A DNA stretch of 64,000 bases from Phocoena phocoena (Eukaryota > Chordata > Mammalia > Artiodactyla > Phocoenidae): assembly GCF_963924675.1 (NCBI RefSeq), contig NC_089221.1:4461851-4525850 (forward strand), read 5' to 3'. Under the pieces are notes generated by a model, which saw only the letters and a list, made by a program, of their open reading frames with translations, made no database searches and had not been told where the DNA came from. Both the position numbers and the translations under genes were made by a program. Each line of letters starts with the position of its first letter. Position 1 is the first letter of the stretch. Shown here piece after piece: positions 1 to 11,271 of this stretch.

Positions 1-690
1 ATGTTTGGACTGTGAACTAACAAGGTCCACTGATGTGTTTTAATCATGTCTTTTTGTGTTTAAAATAAGAGAACAATTGGAAAACAATTGGAACTAGTGT
101 TTTCTCTCTGAGAACCAGCCCTTTACCACCTGTGTCAGGATTCTGAAGCTGGTCTCCATCTCTAACTTTCACACGTCTGACAATGCTCAGTGCTGATCAC
201 AACCAAGACCTGGGACTGTCCCTTGGCCGGTACCTGATTTAACAAAGAAAATATGAAACTGCTGTTCTCACTATTGTCTGTTACCTAATAGTCCCTTTAA
301 TGACAAGAAGTGAGGGACTTGATGGGACTAAATTTGCATTTAAAAGAAGAAAATCTTGACATTGTGATTTAATGAGCTTAGTGAAGCTATTACTCTGAGA
401 ATTGTTGTAAAAATGATGTGAAATGGAGTAGAAGTTTGCAGCAAATCTGAATATATTAAATTCATTAAACGCTTGTTTAGCCACATACATGGAGCTATAT
501 GTTTAGCCATAAGGACAAAACTATTGATGACACAGATGACAGGTTAAGACCACAGCTGTGGAGTTCAATGCATGAGACCGCTGCAGCTTCCTTATTTTGC
601 TGTGTCTCAATTCTCTCATATGCAGAAAGGAACATTAGTGTCAACCTTGGCAGGTAGTCGTGATAATTCAACAAAATAGTAAATGGACAG
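1..690. other. Unique sequence, no feature recognised
   Basis: I see no repeat family, RNA gene or credible coding frame here. The single frame in the region is 69 codons on the minus strand and resembles nothing I know. Base composition is ordinary for mammalian non-coding DNA. Confidence 0.5.
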
Positions 691-765
691 TATGTAGCTC
701 TGTGCCTGGCATATGGTAGGCACTGAAGGAATAATGAAAAGAAAATAATATAACGGTTGGGAGGG
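691..765 (+). repeat. MIR SINE 3' fragment (possible)
   Basis: The stretch around 'gtgcctggcatatggtaggc' matches the conserved MIR core and 3' region, which normally reads 'tgcctggcacatagtaggcgctcaataaa'. Only the last 70 or so bases are recognisable, so the copy is 5' truncated and old. Confidence 0.45.
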
Positions 766-789
766 TCATAGGTATATGTGAATATCAGG

Positions 790-1545
790 CTAAGGGGTTA
801 TACATTATCTGACAGACAATGAAGAGTCATTTGTGGTTGTTCAGCAGGGGGTGACTTGTTCAAAACATGGTTGTATGATGACTAATTTTGTACTAGTATA
901 AAAAAGTGAACTGGAGGAGAAAGAGGATCAAGACTGGACATAATTGCAAAAGTCGATGCATGAGTAATGAATGTGGCAGTGCAAAATCAAAACAAAATGC
1001 AGATAGAAGAGAATTGAACAGAAGAGATCCCAAAATTGCTTGGTGAAAATACGAGAGGGAATCACTAAGGAAACACTTTCAATTAGGAGACTGAAAAAGA
1101 GTGAAAAATGGAAGTATTTGGAGGTAGAGTTAACTGGGGAAATACTAAGTTCAACTTTCATAGTGTATTGAGTTAGACATGATTATGCAACATCATTGGA
1201 CATGAACAGTAGAAAGTTTGGAGTGGGGACTAATGATTAGGAGAGATTCCAAGGAAGGATATTCAGACGTAAATTTCAACACAACAGTTGAAGCCACATG
1301 AATAAATGGGAACTGTAAGAAGGAAGAGGACAGAGCCGAGCAGAGGCTAAGAATTCCATGACAACAGTGAAGCTGAGGGGAACCCAAAGAGAGAGAATTG
1401 CTAGAAAGGAGTTGGTGTCCAGTACTGTCCAGGCTATGAAAAGAAGCTCAGAAGTGAAGACTAAGGACAGGCCACTGGGTTGGTCAAAGAAAGCATTGGG
1501 AGCTTCATTGACACTCCCAGATGGTGCTACGTTGAGCAGAGAGGC
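790..1545 (-). repeat. LINE-2 (L2) remnant, antisense
   Basis: The plus strand reads like the reverse complement of L2. A 'cagcagggggtgacttgttc' block lies near 844, a 'gaactggaggagaaagagga' block near 908, and 'gaagactaaggacaggccac' followed by 'tgggttggtcaa' lies near 1456-1487. The order of these blocks matches L2, but the copy is strongly diverged. The small open frames inside it (1276-1594, both strands) are shadows of L2 decay, not genes. Confidence 0.5.
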
Positions 1546-1878
1546 TGAGAGGCCAGGAACTGTCCCAGGTGCTGACCTGGTTTCCAACTGCTGAGGCTTA
1601 TGGGCGTTGGTGCACCTTTTGTTGTAGTTGTGGTGGTTGGTTCTTTCCTACGGGTGAGCTCTGTGACTTTGAAGGGGATACCAAGTGATAAACTTTTCTT
1701 TAAAGCACCTACGGAAGTATTCCCAGTGCTCTGCTGAATTTCCGAAGTAGGAAAATAGATTGGGCTCCATTACCCTTTTAGAAAACTGAGCTTGGAGCAA
1801 GTTTTCCCACCTGTGATACACTTGGATGAACCTTTATAACTGGACTTTAAAAAAGAATACACTATGAGGTGTGAGGTG

Positions 1879-1911
<33 letters not shown>

Positions 1912-1918
1912 TTTTTAG
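1879..1918. repeat. T-rich / (GTTT)n simple repeat
   Basis: A run of T tracts is interspersed with 'gttt' units. It could be the degraded poly-A tail of an unrecognised retroposon on the minus strand, but no body of such an element is visible beside it. Confidence 0.7.
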
Positions 1919-3815
1919 AACAGTAAGCCCACAAGAGAAAATTCTTTTTAGAATTTAGTTTCAGTCAAGGGATTAATGACTGTGCTATACTGGGACTTGG
2001 TTCCTATTTTTCTCTGAATGGTGATTCTGTCTCTCCCCAGAGATGGTTCTCTCCCCTCCCAGATCCAGGAAAATCCCCAGGCCTTCACAGCAGCTGGGGC
2101 TCTGTTGGTTTCTGCAGGCTTCTCCCACTCTGTAGCTGTTCTGATGTATGAAGTGCTTCTGTCTTTGAAGACTGGTTAATAATCTGGATTCATAAAAGCA
2201 CTGGCAGTGGGGAGTGGGCTATAATTCATTGATAACTTATTCTCTTGATACTTTATAGTAATACTCCCATACTCCTCCTATGTGTGAAGAAGCTAAAAAT
2301 ACATAAACACCAGAATGAGTAATGATACCCATGATTATCTTCCCTCCAACAGAAGTGGGATCAAGTACAACTTAGTGGTTGAGAGCTTATGATGCACTTT
2401 TATTCCCCAGAAGGCTGAGTGGATTTGGGTGCGATCAGGAGGGCTGGAGCCCAGGGAGTACAAGTGTGGGGAGGTCAGAGAGTGCAGTTATATTTAAAGT
2501 GCTCATTGTATGCAGCACAGTAACAAGCCTCCCACCTGATATCCCATAGGAAGTGGTGCATCTGGCTTGCTGAAATTAGTGGAGAGGATTGCTGAAAAAA
2601 TGAAACTCAAAACAAATATCTTATGTGGTATTGTGGGGTCTTGTTCATACACTAGGTGATCAGGAAAAATTTTCTACTTGACCAAAGATATCCAGAGAAA
2701 AGAGAGAAGGATGAACTGGAAATAGCACCCATGTCATGCTGGGATGGTCATATCACAGAAACCATTCATGCAAAAACAGAGGAGGAGACCAAGGAGTGAG
2801 CAAGTGGAATATGACATACACAAGGTATTTCATGTTCTGGGCTCTGCTGACCCTTTCACTTCATTGCCTATTAGTTTCCCAGAGGCATCCTGGGTTTCAA
2901 ACATCCCAGAATTTGGGGTTCCTTACCGTGGGTAGAGTTTGCTCCTACTAGTTAGATGGAAATTTCCTGTCTGTTTTATTGCATTGCCATCACAAGGGAT
3001 AAATAGTTCACCGAGCTGTGCCTACATTTATTACCTCATGTACTTCTTGCATCCTTCTAATGTGATTATTGTACAAAGACCCAGACAAATGACTGTGTCT
3101 TCCAAAATTCCTTGTGTTGTACTTGCCAACCATATGCTGAGAAGCAACACTTTCTCTCACAAGTGACATTACCCAGTGTCACATTTTGCCTTATCTCTGA
3201 AGACACAATGGTTGAGTAGCTGATTCATTGTGGGCAAGATAGGAGCCAGGCCACCATGTTCTGTTACCATGCTTACTACAGGGTGCTTTTGGATGCATGA
3301 AGGGCCATACAGATGGCTGGAATTTCAGGACCAGCCAGGTGATGTCCAGGTGGTATGTAATGTCCATTGGCTGCATCTCAGACTTTTGGTACTAAGAACA
3401 GAGTGATGCTGAGAGCAGGCAGAAAAAGCCATCTGCGTGAATTCTACTTCCAGCTGCCTGTAAGACAAGGGCAACTAGGTATGATGGGGGCATGTGGACT
3501 TTCTCCATGGAGGTCTCTTCCTGTCAAAAGAAGTGGGATGGATATTTTGGTGGTAGTACTGTAAATAAGCAGATACTTTCATGGTTGGGGGAGGAGTATG
3601 TCTTGTGAACCTAGCTGGCTTCCTTCCCTATGGCCCCTCCCCTTCACTTGTCCCATGGGCTCCATACTTGTATGCTTCTTTCTGGTCATGACCCTGGTGA
3701 GCAAGTGGAACTGACTGATACCAGTTGGGCAGCTCTTTGGGCACACAGACTTCTGTGCAGTTCTCTCCCGACCCCAGGCAGATTAGAGAAAACGATGACC
3801 AAAGCCTAGATTTTG
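1919..3815. other. Unique sequence, no feature recognised
   Basis: About 1.9 kb without an interspersed repeat or gene I can name. Overlapping frames at 2736-2951 and elsewhere are 60-75 codons long, lack any known domain and are what chance predicts. Confidence 0.5.
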
Positions 3816-3819
3816 GAAG

Positions 3820-3990
3820 GGTCATTCTCAGTTCTGTCCCTTCCTGGCCATCTCACCATGAGAAAATTACTTAACCTGTCAAGTTTTCTAGTTCCTCACC
3901 TGCCATTTGAGAAAAATTCTACCACTATCTTGATGGTGGTATAGGGATAAATAAGATGGTACATTTAGAGATGCTTATCCACCATTTATC
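3820..3990 (+). repeat. MIR SINE, sense
   Basis: The block 'aaaattacttaacctgtcaa' followed by 'cctcacctgccatttgagaa' matches the MIR core ('gcaagttacttaacctctctgtgcctcagtttcctcatctgtaaaatg'). The order and spacing are right for a sense MIR, with typical ancient divergence. Confidence 0.6.
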
Positions 3991-4289
3991 ATTAAAGTAA
4001 TGTTGTGTACTTTAACTTTCCTCCATCTGTCACTCACTGTCCCATTGTCACTGTCCAATGGATTTTTAACCTATGTAAATAAAGCTCTACTACCTGATTG
4101 TTTAACCTTACTAAACTCTCATCATCCTTGACAGCAGCTACTTCAAGATGCAAGACACCCCCTCCTCCAAATAATTAATCCCAAATGTCAATTCAGTGTT
4201 ACCTTTGAAATACAAATACTACTTCTACCAGTTTGCAATTTTAATCTCATCAGTGATTTTTTTTCTTTTTAATTAGAGAAGCTCAAAAA

Positions 4290-4890
4290 GAATAAATCTT
4301 CACCACAAAAAAAGAAATGTTAATTATGTGACATGATGGAAGTGTTAGATAACACTATGGTGGTAATCATTTTGCAGTATGTAAGTGTATCAAATCGGCA
4401 CATTGTACAATTTATTTTTAAAATTTTATTAAAAATTTATTATTATTATTCTTTTTGTGGTACGTGGGCCACTCACTGTTGTGGCATCTCCCATTGCGGA
4501 GCACAGGCTCCGGACACGCATTGGGTCTTCGTTGCTGCATGTGGGCTTCTCTAGTTGTGGTGACAGGCGGCTACTCTTCGTTTTGGTGTGCGGGCTTCTC
4601 ATTGCAGTGGATTCTCTAGTTGCAGAGCACAGGCTGTAGGCATGTGGACTTCAGTAGTTGTAGCACGTGGGCTCTAGAGCACAGTCTCAGTAACTGTGGC
4701 ACAGGGGCTTAGTTGCTCCACGGCATGTGGGATCTTCCCGGACCAGGGTTCAAATCTGTGTCCCCTGCATTGGCAGAGCGGATTGTTAACCACTGTGCCA
4801 CCAGGGAAGTCCCTATTGTACACTTTAAATTTACACAATGTTATATGTCACTTATATCTCAGTGAAGCTGGAAAAGATACATTTTCTGTC
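4290..4890 (+). repeat. Old L1 3' UTR, sense, split by a SINE
   Basis: The left arm (about 4290-4401) contains 'ggtggtaatcattttgcagt' and 'atcaaatcggcacattgtac'. The right arm (4815-4890) continues with 'cactttaaatttacacaatg' and 'tatctcagtgaagctggaaa'. Together they follow the usual end of an L1M-class 3' UTR. The break falls exactly at the duplicated target site of the SINE at 4410-4814. Confidence 0.75.
4410..4814 (-). repeat. Chimeric CHR-type SINE, antisense
   Basis: The element lies on the minus strand: the plus strand ends in 'gccaccagggaagtccc', the reverse complement of the tRNA-like CHR head. From about 4521 to 4814 it follows the long CHR type, like the copy at 41586-41907. From about 4450 to 4520 it instead carries the tail of the short cetacean type ('cactcactgttgtggc' to 'ctccggacacgca'). 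The whole is bounded by one 8-bp target duplication, attgtaca, at 4402-4409 and 4815-4822. This suggests one integration of a composite molecule. The A-rich tail is about 4410-4455. Confidence 0.85.
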
Positions 4891-5054
4891 TGTTACTTGC
4901 AAGCCTTCTTTGAACTAAACTTAAAAAGATTCCCAACAGACTAGAGAAAGAACTCAGAGAATAGCGGGGTCTTAGAAGAGAAAGGAATCCAGGAAGCCTA
5001 CCTGGCTCACTGTCCAGGAAAAGAAGGAATCCTCAAGGCCATAGGTCTTGATCT

Positions 5055-5210
5055 TGTCTGGATGTTAGAATCACCTGGGAACCTCTTAGAAATCTCAGTG
5101 CCCAGGCTATATCCCAGACCCGTTAAGTCAGAGCAACAGCCTTTAAAAGACTCAGATGGTCCCAGTGGGCAGCTGTCAATTGAGAGGCCTGGTGATTCAG
5201 AGATGTCTCA
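5055..5210 (+). repeat. hAT-Charlie MITE fragment (MER5/MER20 type)
   Basis: The sequence 'gttagaatcacctgggaacc' followed by 'gtgcccaggctatatcccag' and 'gttaagtcagagcaacag' has the standard order of a non-autonomous hAT-Charlie element. The exact subfamily is uncertain from memory. The right terminal inverted repeat is not clear, so the right boundary is approximate. Confidence 0.6.
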
Positions 5211-5286
5211 TCTGATGGTTACTCTATCCGTGATGCAGGATCCCAGTGGTGAGGAACTCAGCATCTTACGTGTTGGTTGATTACTT

Positions 5287-5610
5287 GGTTAGTGTCTTAG
5301 AAAGCTCGTCCTTTATAACAAAACATCATAAACTGGGTGACTTATAAACAATAGATATTCATTTATCACATTTCTGGAGGCAGAAAGTCAGGGATCAGAG
5401 TTCCAGCATTGTCAGGTTCTGGTAAGAGTCCTCTTCCAGGTTGCAGATGGCTGCCATTCAACTGTGTCCTCACATGGTGGAAAGAAAGCTCACTCTCTCT
5501 CTGGCTTTGTCTTATAAGGGCACTAATCCCATTCCTTATAAGGGCACTAATCCCATACTCTTCCCAAAGAGTAAAACACTCATTACCAAAAAACTTATTG
5601 TGACCTGCCC
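5287..5610 (-). repeat. MaLR LTR (MST/MLT1 type), antisense, with a 24-bp tandem duplication
   Basis: The plus strand runs 'ataaactgggtgacttataa', 'atttctggaggcagaaagtc', 'tgtcctcacatggtgg' and 'cttataagggcactaatccc', the usual reverse complement of MST/MLT1 LTRs. A 24-bp segment starting 'cttataagggcactaatccc' (5511-5534) is repeated at once at 5535-5556. The far (U3) end is missing or too diverged to follow. Confidence 0.75.
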
Positions 5611-5644
5611 TATCTTGCTCTGATCTCCCAGAGCCACCATGCAC

Positions 5645-6565
5645 TAAGGAAACTGGAAGTTACCCGTGATCATAGGAAAGGCAGATTCCTTCCATTTAGG
5701 CTGACCCTGGGAGTGGGCCTGCAGGTTGTGACTTGAGGTGGGAGTGGGAAGTAGGAGGGGACCCAAAGGACAGGAATTGACTAGCTGGTGTTTGAATTTC
5801 TTAAAACAGGGGTCACTTCTTTTGACTTATCCACAGGGTGTCTCTGGCCTGAACTCTGAGAATGCCAATAATTCAGAACACTAATGCTTCCCAGGTAAAA
5901 AAAAAAAAAAAAGTGAGGAGCAAGGTGGAGACAGAGCTGAGTGTTGGCTTCATCACAGGTGACAGGGCCAGGGAATGGCCACAGAGCTCAGGAGAGTGAT
6001 TTCTCCAGGAGAGCGGGAGAGCCCTAAGGCCAGTGTCCAAGGACCAAAGTGGGATGAAAAGATCGAGAGCTCATCTGGCATCAGAGAAAAGAGGAGGAGG
6101 TCCAAGGTGGGACACTTGGGAGAGGCTAAGGCCACATGGATAAGTGCCATTGGTTTGGCCATTCCTGTGGCATCTTAAACATTCAATACTTGAAGTCAAA
6201 AAGTTAATCCTATTATCTTTTTCTCAAAAAAAGAATTTGATTCTTTTATTGAGAAAAGATTAAGTAGGAAATGGAAACAGCGATGATTTAAAATAAAAAA
6301 AGTGGATGAAGGGAAAGGACATGAAAAAAGACATAGGTTGGGGAAATAGAAGGTCAAGGAGACACATTGCCTTCTCTAGTTCTTTCCAACCCTAACCCAA
6401 GAATCTATTCTCACATCAGGTTAGACTGTGTCAATGACCACCAGGACAAATGTCCCCACTAAAATAGCAATAACATCTTTAATTTGCTGTGTCTTGTTCT
6501 GGAATAATTGTTGGTTAAAGAATGTTTTAAGAAAAGTGAAGAGGATAATTTGAACTAAAAATCAA
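5645..6565. other. Unique sequence with a short poly-A run
   Basis: No repeat family or gene recognised. A 17-base A run lies at about 5898-5914. Two opposed open frames of 67-69 codons at 5953-6178 overlap each other and show no domain. Confidence 0.5.
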
Positions 6566-6571
6566 AGAAGA

Positions 6572-6834
6572 AGGGTGGGGAGGGGAGGGATAGTTAGGGA
6601 GTTTAAGATTGACATGTACACACTGCTCTATTTAAAATAGGTAACCAACAGGGACCTACTGTATAACACAGGGAACTCTGCTCAATATTCTGTAATAACC
6701 TAAATGGGAAAAGAATTTGAAAAAGAAGAGATACGTGTATATGTATAACTGAATCCCTTTGCGGCACACCTGAAACTAACGCAACATGGTTAGTCAACTG
6801 TATTCCAATATAAAATAAAAATTAAAAAAAATGA
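6572..6834 (+). repeat. L1 3' end, sense (cetartiodactyl type)
   Basis: It starts in the purine-rich 'ggtggggaggggaggg' tract typical of these L1 3' UTRs. It continues through 'accaacagggacctactgta', 'aatgggaaaagaatttgaaa' and 'gtataactgaatccctttgc', and ends 'ccaatataaaataaaaatta' followed by an A run. It is a 5'-truncated copy containing only the 3' UTR. I could not identify clear target duplications. Confidence 0.9.
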
Positions 6835-6840
6835 TTCCCT

Positions 6841-6892
6841 TTAAAAAAATAAAATAAATAACCAACAAGGACCTACTGTAAAAAAAAAAAAA
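6841..6892 (+). repeat. Mini L1 3' UTR fragment with its own A tract
   Basis: About 22 bases, 'aataaccaacaaggacctac' and onward, repeat the start of the adjacent L1 3' UTR and then pass directly into a 12-base A run. This may be a local duplication during the neighbouring insertion or a separate, prematurely polyadenylated copy. Confidence 0.6.
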
Positions 6893-7876
6893 GTAGCTAA
6901 TCTCATGATAAGAAATGTAGCAATAATCCAAATGGAATAGATTATGCTCTTGAAATATACATTTGACAGGGGTCTTTCCACTTAAAAAATATAAAAGAAG
7001 CAGCTCTTTGCTTGGACAGTTTGGTTGCCAGCCCTCACTGGGAAGTGTGAGTGGGAAGCTAATTTATTCAAATCACCCATTCAGAGTCTTCATCCCATAT
7101 TTGTGCCTGAGTAGCCCCTACAAGTTTGAGAAGAACTGGATGCCATGCACAGTGACGTGCCCTGGGGATAGTGGGCTTGAAGGGACTTTGGATCAATTCC
7201 AAAGGAGCCCTGGGTGTTTGGAACTCAGGACAGACGTTCAGGTGTGGAGAAGGTTTAGGGCAGCTTGATCTGTTGTCTCACACAGCTTCCCGAAGTGTCA
7301 GCTCCCGTGGGGAGGTGATTTATCTGTTGTGACAATCTGGCACCAGAGCTGTTTGTTGATCCTGCTGAGCAAGGTCAACAAGGATGCTCGCTGGTACATT
7401 TGAGATGAGAAGTTTTGTAGTCTGTGGCTAGGATTGAAATGGACTTTGCATTGGAAGAGTTAGGAAAGATGCCTGGTATTTGTCATTGCTTTGAAAGTGA
7501 ATGGGAAAAATAATGACCACATGGAGCTCAGACTGCCCACGACAGCTCTGGTCCAATTCATTTGTTTGGGATCATTTTCTTTGATTAGGAGGGCAGTGTG
7601 GTTGCTGCTTCTGGAGCCACTGTTGGGAGCTCAGGGCACCAGACAGCACGGTAGTCTGAGGGGCACCACCGAAGACACATTTACAACCAGCAGAGACTGA
7701 GAGCGATGTGTGAGTGGTGATCTAATAGTGAACCAACCAAGATAGGTGGAGGAGCATATGCCTGATAGAACAAGCCCTTCATTATCTGACTGGTCTCCTC
7801 AGAAACTCATAAAAAAGAGGAATTAAAACACAATTTCCCACCACACTGGCTATCATCTAATAAAAAATACTGGCTA
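6893..7876. other. Unique sequence, no feature recognised
   Basis: A 101-codon open frame at 6963-7268 and a 69-codon frame at 7491-7700 occur here. Neither has a recognisable domain nor a convincing splice or promoter context, so I do not call genes. Confidence 0.5.
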
Positions 7877-8198
7877 GGGCTTCCCTGGTGGCGCAGTGGT
7901 TGAGAATCTGCCTACTAATGCAGGGGACACGGGTCCGATCCCTGGTCTGGGAGGATCCCACATGCCGCGGAGCAACTAGGCCCATGAGCCACAACTACTG
8001 AGCCTGAGCGTCTGGAGCCCGTGCTCTGCAACAAGAGAGGCCGCGATAGTGAGAGGCCCTCACACCGCGATGAAGAGTGGCCCCCACTTGCCACAATTAG
8101 AGAAAGCCCCCACACAGAAACAAAGACCTAACACAGCAAAAATAAATAAATTAATTAATAAACTCCTACCCCCAACATCTTCTTAAAAAAAAAAAAAT
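7877..8198 (+). repeat. CHR-type SINE, long form, sense
   Basis: The head at 7877 begins with the 20-base CHR start, followed by a tRNA-like A box ('tggcgcagtgg') and a B-box-like 'gggtccgatccc'. The body runs through 'gaagagtggcccccacttgc' and 'cacagaaacaaagacctaac' into an AT-rich tail. The duplicated site is (a)ctggcta/(a)ttggcta, at 7870-7876 and 8198-8204. It is the long subfamily, with diverged CpG sites. Confidence 0.92.
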
Positions 8199-8204
8199 TG
8201 GCTA

Positions 8205-8739
8205 ATGCTTTGTTTCGGTGCCTGCCCCCCTACAAATGATGTGCAAACCATGAACAAAGTATTGATTTAACTGCAGTGTATCCTGTCAGTTGTCTTGGGA
8301 TTTGTACATGTTAGATAGAGTCTGACACATTCACAATAAGGAAAAATGCTTCCAAGGAGTGCAGGATTCTGCAGGAAGGCCTGGGCAGGAAGATGACAGC
8401 TGCTCCGTGGTGTGAAGGACTTGGAGAGGGCAGGCCAAAGTGTCCTTGTATAGGGGGCAGATCCGTTCCCTAGTCCTGGTGGCTTTTCAGAGATTGATGC
8501 AGCTGTAGGGACATCAGCAGTTGGTGTCAGGAGAGGGCAGTATCGCTCCCTTTCTGGTCGCCTCCTCTTGGCTCCCGCTGGTGCATTGCATTGACCTTGC
8601 ACCCATCCATCTCTTATCAGGCAGACTCTGAACAAGTCCATGTAAGATAAAATGGCCGATGAACGTGTGTTGAGCACAAGGTGACTAGCACAGCTCATTA
8701 ACTCTGTCATCAGTTACAGCTCGAGCTGGGGAGCCACGT
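8205..8739. other. Unique sequence, no feature recognised
   Basis: It contains a 147-codon minus-strand open frame (8267-8710). That frame has no recognisable domain and no relation to a known family, so it is treated as chance. Confidence 0.5.
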
Positions 8740-8950
8740 GGTCAGGAACTGGGTTCATGTGACTCAGACCCTCCACAGGCATAGCTCTGGGAGACTCTGG
8801 CTCAGGTATCTGACCTCATTGCTTCTCTGTTCTCCCATCTGTGAAGTGGGGAGAGCAATCATTTTCCTGAGTTGTTGAGAGGAGCGACGTGGCACATTGA
8901 ACTGTAAAATACCAAGCACGTGATTAGTTCACAATAAATGGGAGAGGCTG
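8740..8950 (+). repeat. MIR SINE, sense
   Basis: The segment 'tgacctcattgcttctctgt' and 'tcccatctgtgaagtgggga' corresponds to the MIR core. It is followed by 'gtaaaataccaagcacgtga' and 'acaataaatg', which fit the MIR 3' end. Confidence 0.6.
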
Positions 8951-9027
8951 CTCTTGTGGTTTGCAGGTTAGAGAAGAGGGTGGTTTCATGTAATGGAGTC
9001 CAGGGCAGTGAAGGTGGCCATCCGTGG

Positions 9028-9110
9028 ACATTTTGTGAGCATCTAGGATGTGCCATGCACTGAGCTAAACTATGGGAAGATGCCCAAGAAGAAGGCGCGA
9101 GTGCTGATGT
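9028..9110 (-). repeat. L2/MIR-type remnant (orientation uncertain)
   Basis: The stretch 'tgagcatctaggatgtgcca' followed by 'tgcactgagctaaactatgg' matches the 'gagcacctactatgtgccaggcactg' motif seen in mammalian L2/MIR antisense ends. It is too short to assign to a family safely. Confidence 0.4.
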
Positions 9111-9164
9111 GAGGGAGCTGTGTGTTACCAGACAGCAAGAGATACACTGTAGAGAGCATGGTGC

Positions 9165-9578
9165 CTGGGATCCTAGGGCTGCCATAACAAAGGACTACAC
9201 ACCGGGTGGCTGGAAACAAGGACATTTATTCTCACACAGTTCTGGGAGCCGGCAGTCCAAGATCAAGATGTTGGCAGAGGGGTTCCTTCTGAGGGCCATG
9301 AGGGAGAATCAGCCCAGCTTCTGGTAAAGGCTCAGCATTCCCATTCCATGGCTTGTAGATGCATAACTCCAATCTCTGCCTCTGTTGTCACATGGCCTTC
9401 CCCTCTCCATGCCTTCCTTTTCTGTCTTGTATAAGGACACTTGTCACAGTGGTCACCCCAATCCAGGATGGTCTCATCCCAATATCCTTACCTCAGCTAC
9501 ATCTGCAAAGACCCTAATTAGGGTAACGTTTGGAGTTCCAGGTGGGCATATCTTCTGTGCGGGCACCATTCATCTCAC
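9165..9578 (-). repeat. MLT1-type MaLR LTR, antisense
   Basis: The plus strand reads 'cctagggctgccataacaaa', 'cagttctgggagccggcagt', 'ggcttgtagatgcataactc', 'cacatggccttcccctctcc' and 'tacatctgcaaagaccctaa'. This is the classic reverse complement of an MLT1 LTR over nearly its whole length. It appears to be solitary; no internal ERVL region lies next to it. Confidence 0.85.
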
Positions 9579-11262
9579 TGCATGTGGGTGCAATGGAAGC
9601 ACCAAGGAAGTGCTGGTTTCTCAGAAAGGCAGCCTCTCAGCTGTGGAAGCCCATGGGGGGTTGACAGAGGTTGGAGAGGGGGTGAGCAGGGTGCTGTGAG
9701 CAAGGCATACAGAGCACGCAGAGGCCAGGAGGAGAGAAAGGATGTGGGAGTGAAGCACGCCCCTTAAAATAACTTCTCTCTCCAACACATCGCTGTGGGA
9801 AATCTTAGCACTGCCAGGAATCTTGGGAGATCTTATTTTCTACATTTTGGTATTAGATTTGGCTCACACTTTTCTGAATTTTGGGTATCAGCCTGGGATG
9901 GTGGCTTTTGGAGGCAGGGAAGCGAGTTTGCACCTAGGCCATTCCTGGGAGAAGTCCGTTGATCTTTCTGAATTGCAATGATATTCTCCTGCAAAAACAG
10001 GGATCCTTGTACAAACATTCAGTTTTGCTGGAGTATTACATGATATAATGAAGGAAATGTTGCTTCATGTCACAATAACTCATTTCAAGGCTACTTCCTT
10101 CTCTCCTCTTGTATACTCTCATAGGTCAATTCTTAGGCAGCCCCTGATATTAAATTATACTTTAAATTAAAATATTAAAATGTAGATATTTCCAGGAGAA
10201 TGTTTCCTTGTGGATACAACCTGCTCTGTGCAACCTGCTTTTATGATTTTTAGCTTCATCCCGTGAACTACTTCCTGAACCACTATTTAATGAGCAATAG
10301 ATAAAAACAGTCACATAGCTGGCTGTGCCCCGTGAGCACAGGGGTGGGCTGTAGGGGGAAGGCATATTACTGTGCTCACAGGGACTAACTCAGTGATTGA
10401 TCTGTGCTTCTGGGGTAAGAATATCCTCACTGTTCATCGTAAACACAGGCCTTCCTCTTTCCTTCTGTAGAATGGATGGTTCTGCCTCTTACCCATTTCC
10501 AGGTCTCATTTTCTTCCCTTATGATAATGTCAACCATGTCTCTTGTACCTGTTTTAGGGAAGAGTCCAGGAATGTTCCTTGTTGTCCACAAGGCATCTGA
10601 TTTGTGCTGAAAATGGGAGAAGGTGACCCCAAATTTCCTGGAGGGATAGGACCCTTCTTCGTGGACAGTCCTTATTCAGGTTTGGCCTTAAATGACCAAT
10701 CGTGCATATTCCTCCTCACCTAGTCCTAGACTGTGGCCCTGCTGTGTTTGCTTTGCTCTCCCAGGAGCAGAGGGTCTGTCTGCGGTCACACAGCAGTGCA
10801 CTGTGACACAGAACCTACCTGATAAGGGCTCTTGGAGACTCTACTGCCCAGTTCCATACCCACTGCCTGTTTATGTGGTCCAGATGGTACTTCCCCTGCT
10901 AAATGGTGAATATTAAACACTGGACAGAGTCTAAAATCTTCGAACTTCAAGATAAATGTTATCTTGGCTGGAGCTGCACTACAATGAAGTATTTTCTTCC
11001 AGAGTTTCTCAGACGGCCTTGGAAATGTTTAAAAGAACATTGAGAACAATGCTTTAAAATTGCCCATGACATGGCACCGTCCTCATGCTCCTGATGATGA
11101 CTTGTGTCAGCGGATTCTGTCCTGTTATGAGTTCTGTGCATCATCTGATGTGACTTGTTCTAAGTTCCGTTGACCCTTTAGAAAATTCTGAAGTTGCTTT
11201 GTATTTTTCAATCTCTCTGAAAATTAATTTTTTGACTATCAGTAATCCTGTCATTTTCTGAA
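9579..11262. other. Unique sequence, no feature recognised
   Basis: About 1.7 kb with only short, featureless open frames (61-74 codons). AT content rises near 10140-10180. No repeat or gene assigned. Confidence 0.5.
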
Positions 11263-11271
11263 TATAGAAAC

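Noticed and set aside
7877..7960. tRNA-like A and B boxes
   Set aside because: They belong to the tRNA-derived head of CHR SINEs, without a cloverleaf acceptor stem; not a tRNA gene. The same applies to the other SINE heads.
8267..8710. 147-codon open frame, minus strand
   Set aside because: No domain or family resemblance; single isolated frame in non-coding sequence.
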